A stretch of DNA of 41,210 nucleotides, taken from positions 1 to 41,210 of the forward strand of contig JAQXHG010000044.1 of assembly GCA_029007115.1 (NCBI GenBank), read 5' to 3'. Shown here in pieces: positions 7,792-16,363 of this stretch. Source of the stretch: a bacterium. GTDB lineage: Bacteria > Bacillota_I > Bacilli_A > RF39 > UBA660. The position numbers and the translations under genes are program-made. The notes beneath the pieces were generated by a model that had not been told where the DNA came from, did not search any database, and saw only the letters and a program-made list of their open reading frames with translations. Numbering within the stretch: position 1 is the first letter of the stretch; every line of letters begins with the position of its first letter.

Positions 7792-9617
7792 AATTAGAAG
7801 TTAATAGTAATCATAAAAAAGTAAATTTAAGAAATATATTATCTAATATTAGTCCTAGAAGATTAAAATCAGGTATAGCAGCTTTATTTATAAGTGGTTC
7901 ATTAGTATTAGGTGTAAAAAATGAAGCATATGCAGATGATTTAAATCCATCAATAGAATATAGTGAAACAGTAAATGATATTCAAGTAATAATACCAGAG
8001 GGATATAATAGAAAATCTGTGTGTGATAAATTAGGTAAATCATCTACTGATATAATTACAACTTCAGACTTAGAAAATTTAACTACTTTATATGTAAGTA
8101 CAGATGATGATGTAAGTTTTTTAAAATATTGTACTAATTTAGAATATTTATCATTAAAATGTAACACTTATGAAGGCATAGAAAATTTAGCTAATATACC
8201 TTCATTTGATAAACTTAAATCTGTTAGTTTCAGTTGTTCAGGTGGCCCAATATCAAAAGAGCAAGTTAGTTTTTTGATTAATAGTCCAAATATATCATAT
8301 ATTTGTATAAATAATTCTACTAATTTTAAAGAGGGTGTATTAAGCAGTGTTCAAAATCTTGATACTATAGAATTAACATCAGGGTTAGATAATAGCTATA
8401 ATACTAATTTAGATGATTTAGTAAATATTAAATCACTTAAAAATTTAATAATTAATAGTTATTTAGTTATGCCTCTTGATTTAGCAATTATGTTGGATAG
8501 TCAGACATATAATACTTTAAAAAATAATGGAGTTAATATAGATTTTGGTAGTAATCTTTATATATCTACAACATATGGAAAAACATCTGAAGAGTTATTT
8601 CTTGAAATAAACAAAGAATTAGATAATATAGTTAAAAGTTTAGATATAGATGAAAATTCAAGTGACATGGAAAAATATAATAAAGTATTACTATATGTAA
8701 TTGAAAATTTATCATATGATCCATATATTAGTCAAAAGCTTAAAGAAAAAGAAAAGACAACTTATGAAGATCATTTAGAATTTTATGATATTGGTACTCT
8801 TCAAGGAGCATTAATGAATGATACTGCTATTTGTGGTAACTATACAGCATTATTAAGTGCATTATGCAAAAGAGTTGGATTAGAGGCGTACTATGTATCA
8901 GGTCATTTGCCTGGAAGTAGTTATGGACATGCCTGGAATTTAATTAAAATCGGTGATGAATATTATTATGCAGATGCAACAGCTTTTGATTCAGAAGGGA
9001 TTATTGAAACAAGAGCTGTAGATGAAGATGGTAATATTTTAGAAGAAACTGATGAATCATATTCTTATTCTGAATTTATTATTACTACAGTTGGAAAAGA
9101 TGTTGAAAGTAAAAAGAAAGCAATGGAAGATGGTACAATAAACCAATATTCACAATATTTAATTGATTTAGAAACTGAAGATAGAGTTGAAGAATCAATT
9201 CCAATTGATTTTGAAAATGGTAAACCAAAGTATTTACAAGATGATGTTTCTATTAATATAAGTGAAGATACTGAAGAAACTGATTTACTTATGGATGATT
9301 TAAATATTGAAATGAATAGTAATGCAGATGATAAAAGTACAAGTGATGAAACCGCGATTGACATTACAGATAAGAAATTTAAAATAAATTTAGCAGGAAA
9401 AGTTGTTATGATAAGCTCACCTATATTAATCGGAGCATTATCAGTACTAGGTCTTGCACAAAAAAAGAAAAAAAATATGATAAGAAGTCAACAAAATATT
9501 GATAGTTTTTATGAGGGTAGTTATAATGCTTATGATAACTATGATAGATATGATACTTATGGTACTTATGATAGCTACGATAACTATGATACTTATGATA
9601 ATTATAGGAGTCGATAA
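7788..9617 (+). CDS. Exported transglutaminase-like protein with LRR-like region, membrane anchor and Tyr-rich tail
   Basis: 609 residues. A signal peptide (RRLKSGIAALFISGSLVLG, cleavage likely after AYA) leads into an irregular leucine-rich-repeat-like region (about 90-240). A transglutaminase/protease-like domain follows (about 280-410) with the full triad: Cys349 in AICGNY, His381 in GHAWN and Asp396 in YADAT. After an acidic linker, a membrane helix (about 543-562) ends in KKKKN. The last 40 residues are a repeat of Tyr-Asp-X. By the positive-inside rule the catalytic part faces outside and the Tyr-rich tail is cytoplasmic. It overlaps the DUF1292 gene by four bases and has AAGGAAGTGAT as ribosome site. 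The substrate is unknown; wall or surface-protein crosslinking or cleavage are possibilities. Confidence 0.8.
   Translation: MKLEVNSNHKKVNLRNILSNISPRRLKSGIAALFISGSLVLGVKNEAYADDLNPSIEYSETVNDIQVIIPEGYNRKSVCDKLGKSSTDIITTSDLENLTTLYVSTDDDVSFLKYCTNLEYLSLKCNTYEGIENLANIPSFDKLKSVSFSCSGGPISKEQVSFLINSPNISYICINNSTNFKEGVLSSVQNLDTIELTSGLDNSYNTNLDDLVNIKSLKNLIINSYLVMPLDLAIMLDSQTYNTLKNNGVNIDFGSNLYISTTYGKTSEELFLEINKELDNIVKSLDIDENSSDMEKYNKVLLYVIENLSYDPYISQKLKEKEKTTYEDHLEFYDIGTLQGALMNDTAICGNYTALLSALCKRVGLEAYYVSGHLPGSSYGHAWNLIKIGDEYYYADATAFDSEGIIETRAVDEDGNILEETDESYSYSEFIITTVGKDVESKKKAMEDGTINQYSQYLIDLETEDRVEESIPIDFENGKPKYLQDDVSINISEDTEETDLLMDDLNIEMNSNADDKSTSDETAIDITDKKFKINLAGKVVMISSPILIGALSVLGLAQKKKKNMIRSQQNIDSFYEGSYNAYDNYDRYDTYGTYDSYDNYDTYDNYRSR
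9531..9605 (+). repeat. 9-bp in-frame repeat coding for (Tyr-Asp-X)8-Tyr
   Basis: Eight units of TAY-GAT-NNN (one has GGT instead of GAT) plus a final TAT. X is Asn, Arg, Thr, Thr, Ser, Asn, Thr, Asn. The repeat ends two codons before the C-terminal Ser-Arg. The third base of Tyr codons varies once (TAC), so the array is not perfectly fresh. Confidence 0.9.
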
Positions 9618-9655
9618 GACATATGATAAATTATTAATCATATGTCTTTTTATAT
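9616..9655 (+). terminator. Strong terminator after the transglutaminase-like gene
   Basis: AAGACATATGAT (9616-9627) pairs over 12 bp with ATCATATGTCTT (9637-9648) and is followed by TTTATATTT. It begins inside the stop codon. Confidence 0.85.
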
Positions 9656-9686
9656 TTATGGTTAGTAATTAAACTTAAATTAACAT

Positions 9687-9715
9687 TTTACAACATATTA
9701 TATAAATGTTATAAT
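9687..9715 (+). promoter_or_regulatory. Promoter of miaB
   Basis: TTTACA (9687-9692), a 17-bp spacer and TATAAT (9710-9715) preceded by TGT, giving an extended -10. The leader is only about 14 nt. Confidence 0.7.
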
Positions 9716-9735
9716 GTGTTTTGGAAGTGATTTAT

Positions 9736-11148
9736 ATGAAAATGCCTGATATGAAACAAGCTAGAAAAAGGACTAATAATAATATTAATTATACAAAATA
9801 TGATAGTAATCTAAAATTTGGTAAAAATAAGAAATATTTCGTAAGAACTTATGGTTGCCAAATGAATGAACATGACTCTGAAAAAATTAAAGGAATGCTT
9901 AATGATTGTGGCTTTATCGAAACACAGTCAGCTGAAAATGCTGATATTGTTATATTAAATACATGTGCAATTAGAGAAAATGCACATGATAAGGTATTTG
10001 GATATCTAGGAGTTTTAAAACATATTAAAGATACAATTAATAAAGATTTATTAATTGGTATATGTGGGTGTATGTCTCAAGAAGAAGTTGTTGTTAATGA
10101 AATAAAAAATAAATATAAATACATTGATTTTGTATGTGGAACTCATAATTTAGATAATTTGCTTTCAATTATTAAAACTAAAATGGATACTAAAAAAAAT
10201 CAAATAGAAGTATTAAGTTATGAGGGTGATGTGGTAGAAGGGATACCAGTAAGTCGTGATAGTAAGTATTCTGCTTGGGTTGATATAATTTATGGTTGTG
10301 ATAAGTTTTGTACATATTGTATAGTTCCATATACAAGAGGAATGCAAAGAAGTAGAAAAAAAGAAGATATTTTAGAAGAAATAAAAACTCTTAAAGAAAA
10401 AGGATATCTTGAAGTAACGTTATTAGGACAAAATGTTAATGCTTATGGGAAAGATTTATATGATAACTACAATTTAGCAAATTTACTTAGTGATGTTAGT
10501 GATATAGGTATTCCAAGAATTAGATTTGTAACATCTCATCCATGGGATTTTACAGAAGAAATGGTTGATGTAATTGCAAGTCGTGAAAATGTTATGCCAT
10601 ATATTCATTTACCATTACAATCAGGAAGTAATAAAATATTAAAATTAATGAATAGGAGATATACTAAAGAAGATTATTTAAAACTATATGATTCTATACG
10701 AACTAAAGTTAAAAACGCTAGTATAACAACAGATATAATTGTAGGATTTCCTGGTGAAAGTGAAGAAGATTTTATGGAAACATTAGATGTTGTAAATAAA
10801 TGTAAATATGATGGAGCCTTTACATTTGCTTTTTCTCCTCGAGAAAATACACCAGCTGCATTAATGAAAGAAACTGTTAGCGAAGAAGATAAAATGGATA
10901 GATTACATAGATTAAATGAAATTGTTAATAAATATAGTAATGAAGCAAATAAAAGATTAGAAGGTCAAATTGTTAAGTGTTTAGTAACATCACTAAGTGA
11001 TAAAGATAAAAATAAAGTATGTGGTTATACTGAAAATATGAAACTTGTTAATATAGAGGGACCAAGTGATTTAATTGGAAATATTGTTAAAGTAAAAATA
11101 ACAGATGCAAAGAGTTTTTCTTTAGATGGAATTTATGTAAAAGATTAA
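9736..11148 (+). CDS. miaB: tRNA-2-methylthio-N6-dimethylallyladenosine synthase MiaB
   Basis: A radical-SAM methylthiotransferase that converts i6A37 to ms2i6A37 in tRNAs reading UNN codons, carrying two 4Fe-4S clusters. The 470 residues show an N-terminal UPF0004 domain with its cluster cysteines (RTYGCQMNEHDSE, NTCAIRE, GICGCM). The radical-SAM CxxxCxxC motif is C188, C192 and C195 (CDKFCTYC), and a C-terminal TRAM domain follows. I start at ATG 9736 after GGAAGTG (9723-9729), not at the earlier TTG 9721, which precedes the ribosome site. The extra N-terminal 30-40 residues before the domain are normal for Gram-positive MiaB. Confidence 0.96.
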   Translation: MKMPDMKQARKRTNNNINYTKYDSNLKFGKNKKYFVRTYGCQMNEHDSEKIKGMLNDCGFIETQSAENADIVILNTCAIRENAHDKVFGYLGVLKHIKDTINKDLLIGICGCMSQEEVVVNEIKNKYKYIDFVCGTHNLDNLLSIIKTKMDTKKNQIEVLSYEGDVVEGIPVSRDSKYSAWVDIIYGCDKFCTYCIVPYTRGMQRSRKKEDILEEIKTLKEKGYLEVTLLGQNVNAYGKDLYDNYNLANLLSDVSDIGIPRIRFVTSHPWDFTEEMVDVIASRENVMPYIHLPLQSGSNKILKLMNRRYTKEDYLKLYDSIRTKVKNASITTDIIVGFPGESEEDFMETLDVVNKCKYDGAFTFAFSPRENTPAALMKETVSEEDKMDRLHRLNEIVNKYSNEANKRLEGQIVKCLVTSLSDKDKNKVCGYTENMKLVNIEGPSDLIGNIVKVKITDAKSFSLDGIYVKD

Positions 11149-11181
11149 TAATTATTTTTTGATATCTAAGACTATATAATT

Positions 11182-11215
11182 AAAGAAAATTTATTATTAA
11201 AAATTTTCTTTTTTA
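11182..11215 (+). terminator. Terminator after miaB
   Basis: AAAGAAAATTT (11182-11192) pairs with AAATTTTCTTT (11201-11211), followed by TTT. The pairing is all A/T except one base pair. Confidence 0.65.
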
Positions 11216-11251
11216 GTGTAATAATTTATTAATTAATAAATATTCATCTAT

Positions 11252-11280
11252 TTGACAAAATAAATATAAAATATTATATT
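11252..11280 (+). promoter_or_regulatory. Promoter of the HAD-MBL-priA-fmt operon
   Basis: Perfect TTGACA (11252-11257), a 17-bp spacer and TATATT (11275-11280). The following five genes are tightly packed with no terminator until past 16122. Confidence 0.7.
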
Positions 11281-11299
11281 GTTAGTAAGAGGTATTATT

Positions 11300-11809
11300 A
11301 TGAGAAGATTGTATATTGATTTTGATGGTGTAGTGATGGATTCAATTCCACTATTATATGCTGCGTTAGAGGCTAGTGGTGCTGATTTTTCAAATGAGGT
11401 AGAAAGAAGAAGATTTTTTTCAACTTATGATTTTGATTTAGTTATTAATGATGATAATATACTTAATGATTCAATAGAGTGTATTAATAAATTAATTGAA
11501 TCAAAAATGTTTGAAATAAGCTTTTTAACCCATGTAAATTCTTTACAAGAGGGTATATCTAAAATAAATTATTTAAGAGAAAAATTTAAAAATATTACAA
11601 TTATTATCGTTCCAAAGGAAATATCTAAAACTAAAATGGTTCATAGTCAAGGAGCAATATTAGTAGATGATTATTCAGGTAATTTAAAGGAATGGGAAAA
11701 TACTGGAGGAATCGCAGTTAGATTTTCAAAAGAGTTAGAATCAAAAGGATATAAAGTAATTAATAGATTAGATCAATTAATTGATATGTTTAAAGAAGAT
11801 GAGGAATAA
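11300..11809 (+). CDS. HAD-superfamily phosphatase, 5'-nucleotidase-like
   Basis: 169 residues. The HAD motif I DFDGVVMDS gives nucleophile Asp7 and acid Asp9. A motif II Thr occurs in ISFLTHVNS, a Lys in KEISKTKM, and motif III in AILVDDYSGNLKEW. The short cap and the final VDDY-NLKEWENTGGIAV pattern resemble the NT5C-like 5'(3')-deoxyribonucleotidase group. Substrate cannot be read from sequence. The start ATG 11300 has AAGAGGT before it. First gene of its operon, two bases ahead of the hydrolase gene. Confidence 0.75.
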   Translation: MRRLYIDFDGVVMDSIPLLYAALEASGADFSNEVERRRFFSTYDFDLVINDDNILNDSIECINKLIESKMFEISFLTHVNSLQEGISKINYLREKFKNITIIIVPKEISKTKMVHSQGAILVDDYSGNLKEWENTGGIAVRFSKELESKGYKVINRLDQLIDMFKEDEE

Positions 11810-11811
11810 TT

Positions 11812-12342
11812 ATGGTTGATGTATTAAAAGTAGTAAATGGTTTTTTAGAAGAAAATTGTTATATTATTCATAATGGTAAAAATGCTTTAATAGTAGATCC
11901 TGGAAGTGAAGGAAATAAAATTATTAATGAGATTAAGACACATAATTTAAATGTTCTTGGAATTCTTATCACTCATTATCATTTTGATCATGTTGGTGCT
12001 TTAGATGATATAAAAAAGGAATTTCCAAATGCAGTAGTAATTGATTATAACACTAAAGGAGATAAGGTTATAGGAGAATTTAGTTTTAAAATAATTGAAA
12101 CGTATGGTCATACGTTAGATAGTGTATGTTATTATTTTGATAAAAATAATATATTATTTAGTGGAGATTTTATTTTCAAAGAAACTATAGGAAATTTTCC
12201 GGAAGATAATGAAGAGTTAATGGCTAATAGTCTTAAAATATTTAAATATATGCCTTCTAATGTAGAAATTTATCCTGGACATTATGATAAAACAACTGTA
12301 GAACATGAAAAACAATATAATCCATTTTTAAGAGGTATTTAG
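11812..12342 (+). CDS. Metallo-beta-lactamase-fold hydrolase (glyoxalase II-like)
   Basis: 176 residues with the dinuclear zinc site THYHFDHVGAL (H55, H57, D59, H60), a third-motif His in TYGHTLDS, the bridging Asp in LFSGDFIF and a final ligand in YPGHYDKTTV. This is the short glyoxalase II-like subgroup (YqgX-type), often called hydroxyacylglutathione hydrolase, although the bacterium may not make glutathione; the true substrate is open. It starts two bases after the HAD gene, and its TAG overlaps the GTG start of priA by one base. Confidence 0.85.
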   Translation: MVDVLKVVNGFLEENCYIIHNGKNALIVDPGSEGNKIINEIKTHNLNVLGILITHYHFDHVGALDDIKKEFPNAVVIDYNTKGDKVIGEFSFKIIETYGHTLDSVCYYFDKNNILFSGDFIFKETIGNFPEDNEELMANSLKIFKYMPSNVEIYPGHYDKTTVEHEKQYNPFLRGI

Positions 12343-14498
12343 TGCTTGCAAGTGTAGTAATTGAATATTCGGTAAAATCACTAAACAAAGTATTTGATTA
12401 TATAGTTCCGGATGAATTAAAAAGTATGCTTAAGATAGGACACAAAGTAATAGTTCCTTTTGCTTCAAAAGAAGTAGAAGGTTTTGTTCTAAAAATTCAT
12501 AATAATATACAAGATAATTTAGAATACAAAAGTATTATTAAGATACAAGATAGTGATTTTTATTTAAATGAAGAGTTACTCAAATTAGGTAAATATATGA
12601 GTGATTCTTTATTATGCAATTTAATATCTTGTTATCAAGTAATGCTTCCAAAAGCATTAAAAGCATCTATAAAAACAAATATTAAAAAAAAGTATGATAC
12701 ATATGTATATTTAAATAATGAAGTTGATATTGATGAATATATCTTACTTCATAAAAGAGCAATAAAAGAAATAGAAATAATTAATATACTTAAAAATAAA
12801 GAAAAATTAAAAAGTGAAATTAATTGTTCTCAATTAAGAAATTTAATAAAAAATAATATAGTACTAGAGCGTAAAATAGAAGTAAATAGAGAAGTATCTA
12901 TTATGAATAGTGAGCATAAAGACATAGTACTTACAGAAAATCAAGTAAATTGTGTTAATGAAATACTAAAATGTAGTGATAGAGAATACCTATTATATGG
13001 TGTTACTGGTAGTGGTAAGACAGAGGTGTATATACAATTGATTAAAAACATGTTGAGTGAAAATAAAACATCTATTGTATTAGTACCAGAAATATCTTTA
13101 ACACCTCAAATAGTAGCAAGATTTAAGAATGTATTTGGAAGTAGGGTTGCTGTTTTTCATAGTTCTCTTTCTGAGGGTGAAAAGTATGATGAATATAGAA
13201 GAATAATGAATGATGAAGTATCTATTGTAGTAGGAGCTCGTAGTGCGATATTTTCACCTTTAAAGAATATAGGATTAATAATTATAGATGAATGTCAAAG
13301 TACAACATATAAACAAGAAAACAATCCTAAATATAATGCAATAAATATTGCTCAAAAAAGAGCTTTATATAATGATGCTAAACTTATAATGGGTAGTGCT
13401 ACGCCATTATTAGAACAATACTCTCGTGCTAAGAAAGGAGTATTTCATTTAGTAAATTTAAATAGTAGAATAAGTGGTAAATTTCCAGATATAGAATTAG
13501 TTGATATGGAAATTGAGGCAAAGAAACATAATTATATAATTAGTGAAAGATTAGATAATGAAATAAAAAAGTGTTTGAGTCATGGTGAGCAAGTAATACT
13601 TTTATTAAATAGAAGAGGATATTCTACTTTTTTAAGTTGTACTAATTGTGGTTATGTATATACTTGCCCTAATTGTGATATTTCATTAATTTATCATAAA
13701 TCTAGTAATTCGTATTGTTGTCATTATTGTGGGTATAGATGTATTAAAAATGATAAGTGTCCTAAGTGTAATGAAGATGCTATTAAAGATTTAGGTTTAG
13801 GTACAGAGAAATTAGAAAGTATAATTGAGAAAAAATATAATACAAAAGTATTAAGAATGGATGCTGATACTACCAGAAGAAAAAATGCACATCAAGAATT
13901 AATAAGTGAGTTTAGTAGTAAAAAATACAATATATTAGTTGGAACTCAAATGATTTCTAAAGGGCTTAATTTTGAAAATGTTAGTTTAGTAGGAATAATA
14001 AATCCGGATTCATCTCTTTCAATACCTGACTTTAGAAGTGGTGAGAAAACATATGAATTATTAAGTCAGACATCAGGAAGAGTTGGTAGATTTAATTTGC
14101 CTGGTAAAGTAATAATTCAAACATATAATCCAAATAATTATGTATATCAAAATATACTTAAAAATGATTATGAATCTTATTATAATGATGAAATGGAGAT
14201 AAGAAGGAAATTAAAGTATCCACCATATTACTATATATGTAATATAACAATAATAAGCAATGAATTTAATAAATGTAGTATAGAGGCAAATAAAATAAAA
14301 AAATACTTAGATAAGAATTTAAATGAAAAATATATAATTTTAGGACCTAGCGTTGCTAGTATAGTAAAACTTAAAAATAAATATAGATTTAATATAATGA
14401 TAAAATATAGAGATTCTAAAGATTTATATAAAGTATTAAGTGAAATTAATAATATAAATATTAATGGTATAAATATTGATATAAATATGAATATTTAA
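12342..14498 (+). CDS. priA: Primosomal replication restart helicase PriA
   Basis: PriA recognises stalled or repaired forks and reloads the replisome. The 718 residues show the N-terminal 3'-DNA-binding domain (IEYSVKSLNKVFDYIVP), Walker A GVTGSGKT (220-227), a helicase core, and a zinc region with paired cysteines (CTNCGY, CPNCD, CCHYCGY, CPKC). A C-terminal domain completes it. Motif II reads DECQ (316-319) where Bacilli PriA usually has DEEH, so the usual His is Gln. The GTG start 12342 is supported by AGAGGT and a one-base overlap with the previous gene. Adjacent fmt is the usual neighbour. Confidence 0.95.
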   Translation: MLASVVIEYSVKSLNKVFDYIVPDELKSMLKIGHKVIVPFASKEVEGFVLKIHNNIQDNLEYKSIIKIQDSDFYLNEELLKLGKYMSDSLLCNLISCYQVMLPKALKASIKTNIKKKYDTYVYLNNEVDIDEYILLHKRAIKEIEIINILKNKEKLKSEINCSQLRNLIKNNIVLERKIEVNREVSIMNSEHKDIVLTENQVNCVNEILKCSDREYLLYGVTGSGKTEVYIQLIKNMLSENKTSIVLVPEISLTPQIVARFKNVFGSRVAVFHSSLSEGEKYDEYRRIMNDEVSIVVGARSAIFSPLKNIGLIIIDECQSTTYKQENNPKYNAINIAQKRALYNDAKLIMGSATPLLEQYSRAKKGVFHLVNLNSRISGKFPDIELVDMEIEAKKHNYIISERLDNEIKKCLSHGEQVILLLNRRGYSTFLSCTNCGYVYTCPNCDISLIYHKSSNSYCCHYCGYRCIKNDKCPKCNEDAIKDLGLGTEKLESIIEKKYNTKVLRMDADTTRRKNAHQELISEFSSKKYNILVGTQMISKGLNFENVSLVGIINPDSSLSIPDFRSGEKTYELLSQTSGRVGRFNLPGKVIIQTYNPNNYVYQNILKNDYESYYNDEMEIRRKLKYPPYYYICNITIISNEFNKCSIEANKIKKYLDKNLNEKYIILGPSVASIVKLKNKYRFNIMIKYRDSKDLYKVLSEINNININGINIDINMNI

Positions 14499-14527
14499 TA
14501 TAATTTATGATGAAAAGAGGTATTGAA

Positions 14528-15460
14528 ATGAAAGATAAACGAGTTGTTTTTATGGGTACACCAGAGTTTAGTATACCAGTGTTAGAAATGTTAATAGAAA
14601 ATACTAATGTGGTAATGGTAGTAACTAAACCTGATAGTTACGTTGGAAGACATCATGAACTTAAATTTCCTCCAATTAAAGAAGTTGCTATTAAACATAA
14701 TATTGAAGTATTTCAACCACAAAAAATAAGAAATGATTATAAAAAGATATTAGAATGTAATCCTGATATAATTATAACTTGTGCTTATGGACAAATAATA
14801 CCAAAAGAACTATTATTTACTCCTAAGTATAAAGCTATTAATGTTCATGCGTCTTTATTGCCAAAATTAAGAGGAGGAAGTCCTCTTCATAGAGCAATAA
14901 TAAATGGATATGATAAAACAGGTATTACAATTATGTATATGGCTGAAGGTATGGATGATGGAGACATTATCACCCAAGAAAGTATTATTATAGATGAAAA
15001 TGATGATGTAGGAGTTATACATGATAAATTAAGCATTCTTGGAAAAGATTTACTATTAAAAACTTTGCCTTCTATATTTGATAAGACAAATAAAAGATTT
15101 AAACAAGATGAAAAAGAAGTGACTTATGCGTATAACATCAAAAGAGAAGAAGAAAAAATAGATTTTAATAAATCAGCAAGAGAAGTATATAATCAAATAA
15201 GAGGAATGTACCCTTTTCCAGGAGCGTATACAACTCTTAATGGTGAAGTAATAAAAATATGTAAGTCTTATGTTGGTAATGATATTACTGGACAAACAGG
15301 AACTATTAAAAATATATATAATGATGGTATTGGTGTTGTTTGTAAAGATAAAGAAATAATTATAACAAGACTTAAACCAGCAGGAAAAAAAGAAATGTCA
15401 TCTTTGGATTTTGTTAATGGTAGAAAGAAAGAAAATCTTTTGGGTAAAAAATTATGTTAA
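14528..15460 (+). CDS. fmt: Methionyl-tRNA formyltransferase
   Basis: It formylates initiator Met-tRNA with 10-formyl-THF. The 310 residues start VVFMGTPEFSIPVLEML and contain NVHASLLPKLRGGSPLHRAI (the His of the catalytic region), GDIITQ and the C-terminal MYPFPGAYT module. The start is ATG 14528 with AAAGAGG seven bases upstream; an earlier ATG at 14507 lacks a ribosome site. A peptide deformylase gene, common between priA and fmt, is not here. It overlaps the following gene by seven bases. Confidence 0.95.
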   Translation: MKDKRVVFMGTPEFSIPVLEMLIENTNVVMVVTKPDSYVGRHHELKFPPIKEVAIKHNIEVFQPQKIRNDYKKILECNPDIIITCAYGQIIPKELLFTPKYKAINVHASLLPKLRGGSPLHRAIINGYDKTGITIMYMAEGMDDGDIITQESIIIDENDDVGVIHDKLSILGKDLLLKTLPSIFDKTNKRFKQDEKEVTYAYNIKREEEKIDFNKSAREVYNQIRGMYPFPGAYTTLNGEVIKICKSYVGNDITGQTGTIKNIYNDGIGVVCKDKEIIITRLKPAGKKEMSSLDFVNGRKKENLLGKKLC

Positions 15461-16122
15461 ATAAAATAAAAGAAAAATATTTATTGGTATGTAGTGTAAT
15501 TGTTCTTTTTATGATTTTAGTAGTATTAGTATCTGGTAAAAAAGATGTCAGTTATAAAAAACCAACTATAAACAAAGAAGAAATAATTTCCTTACTTGAT
15601 AATATTCAAGATAATTATACTCTTTCTATAGAAGAAAATTTAAATAATACAATAACAAATTATATTTACTATAATGATTCTAAAATTGAACTATATGAAA
15701 AAGAAAATAATAATATTGGATATTTAAAATATAATGATAAACTATATTCTGTTAGTAATGAAGATTATAAATTAACTGAAGTTAGTAAAATAGATTTTGT
15801 TAGTGATGAGTATTATAATGTAGGATTTTTAAAAAAGGTGATCGATAGATGTAATTTTGTATATGAAGATTCTAATACTGTTAGCTGTAAAATAAGAAAG
15901 AGTGAATATTATGATATTTATAATGATATTTACAATACAGATTATGGTAATGAAGGTAGTGAACAACTTGATATAACTATTTTTTATTCTACTAAAATAA
16001 ATAGTATAAAGATAGATTATACATCTAATAATGATATTAAAATATATAATTTAAAATTTACTAATATAGGTAATACTGATTTTAGCTCAATATTTGAATA
16101 TTATAAAGATAAATTAAAATAA
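15454..16122 (+). CDS. Membrane-anchored extracytoplasmic protein, unknown function
   Basis: 222 residues. One N-terminal hydrophobic segment (about 9-29) precedes VSGKKD with no lipobox, so it is a signal anchor. The exported part is rich in Asn, Tyr, Asp and Lys, with alternating beta-like strands and two Cys (NRCNFVYE and VSCKIR) that could form a disulfide. I recognise no family. The start overlaps the end of fmt, implying coupling, although no strong ribosome site is visible. No terminator follows; the Spo0A-type box begins nine bases after the stop. Confidence 0.6.
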   Translation: MLNKIKEKYLLVCSVIVLFMILVVLVSGKKDVSYKKPTINKEEIISLLDNIQDNYTLSIEENLNNTITNYIYYNDSKIELYEKENNNIGYLKYNDKLYSVSNEDYKLTEVSKIDFVSDEYYNVGFLKKVIDRCNFVYEDSNTVSCKIRKSEYYDIYNDIYNTDYGNEGSEQLDITIFYSTKINSIKIDYTSNNDIKIYNLKFTNIGNTDFSSIFEYYKDKLK

Positions 16123-16130
16123 TAATCTAG

Positions 16131-16173
16131 TTTTGTCGAATCTAATGAAACAATAAATTATATAAGTTATTAT
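16131..16173 (+). promoter_or_regulatory. Spo0A-box promoter (first copy)
   Basis: TTTTGTCGAAT (16131-16141) holds a perfect Spo0A core TGTCGAA (16134-16140). TATTAT (16168-16173), a -10-like hexamer, begins 34 nt after the first T of the core. No -35 exists at the normal position. The same 17-mer and the same 34-nt spacing recur before the sigma factor gene at 39064. An alternative -10, TATAAG at 16161-16166, is weaker because it lacks the final T. Activation by Spo0A is inferred from the known box sequence. Confidence 0.6.
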
Positions 16174-16177
16174 TTAT

Positions 16178-16282
16178 ATGGAGGTGAAAACAACTATAAA
16201 TATAAATAAAATTTATAAAAAATTTGATTTAATGCTTAGAAATTGTATATTAGATGTTGAGATAGAATTACAGAACAAATGA
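16178..16282 (+). CDS. Candidate 34-codon ORF behind the Spo0A-type promoter
   Basis: ATG 16178 to TGA 16280-16282 codes MEVKTTININ-, then KIYKKFDLMLRN and an acidic end VEIELQNK. A strong GGAGGTGA (16180-16187) lies inside the first codons rather than ahead of them, and no ATG, GTG or TTG occurs at a normal distance after it; in frame there is ATA at 16196. If the -10 at 16168 is used, the transcript starts near 16180 and ATG 16178 would not be on it. It may be a peptide with a rare start codon, a decayed gene, or a small RNA. No family is recognised. Confidence 0.3.
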   Translation: MEVKTTININKIYKKFDLMLRNCILDVEIELQNK

Positions 16283-16283
16283 G

Positions 16284-16316
16284 ACTCCATTTTGTGATTA
16301 GATGGAGTTTTTGTTT
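16284..16316 (+). terminator. Terminator closing the Spo0A-box unit
   Basis: ACTCCAT (16284-16290) pairs with ATGGAGT (16302-16308) around an 11-base loop, followed by TTTTTGTTT. It starts just after the 34-codon ORF and defines a transcript of only about 135-140 nt. Confidence 0.75.
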
Positions 16317-16342
16317 GAAACTATTTACTATTGTGATAAAAT
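16315..16342 (+). promoter_or_regulatory. Promoter of the paralogous gene pair
   Basis: TTGAAA (16315-16320), a 16-bp spacer and TAAAAT (16337-16342) preceded by TGA, giving an extended -10. The -35 overlaps the tail of the preceding terminator. Confidence 0.6.
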
Positions 16343-16363
16343 TATCATGGAGGATATAAAAAG

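Noticed and set aside
9065-9364. Minus-strand 99-codon ORF inside the transglutaminase-like gene
   Set aside because: Antisense to a well-supported frame; Ser/Ile-rich shadow composition and no ribosome site.
9531-9605. Short tandem repeat considered as a CRISPR or intergenic repeat
   Set aside because: The 9-bp units are in frame inside a gene and code for Tyr-Asp-X; there are no spacers.
16125-16141. The shared TCTAGTTTTGTCGAAT as a SigH promoter (GTCGAAT resembling a -10)
   Set aside because: No AGGA-type -35 lies 11-12 bases upstream in either copy, and the Spo0A core match is complete.
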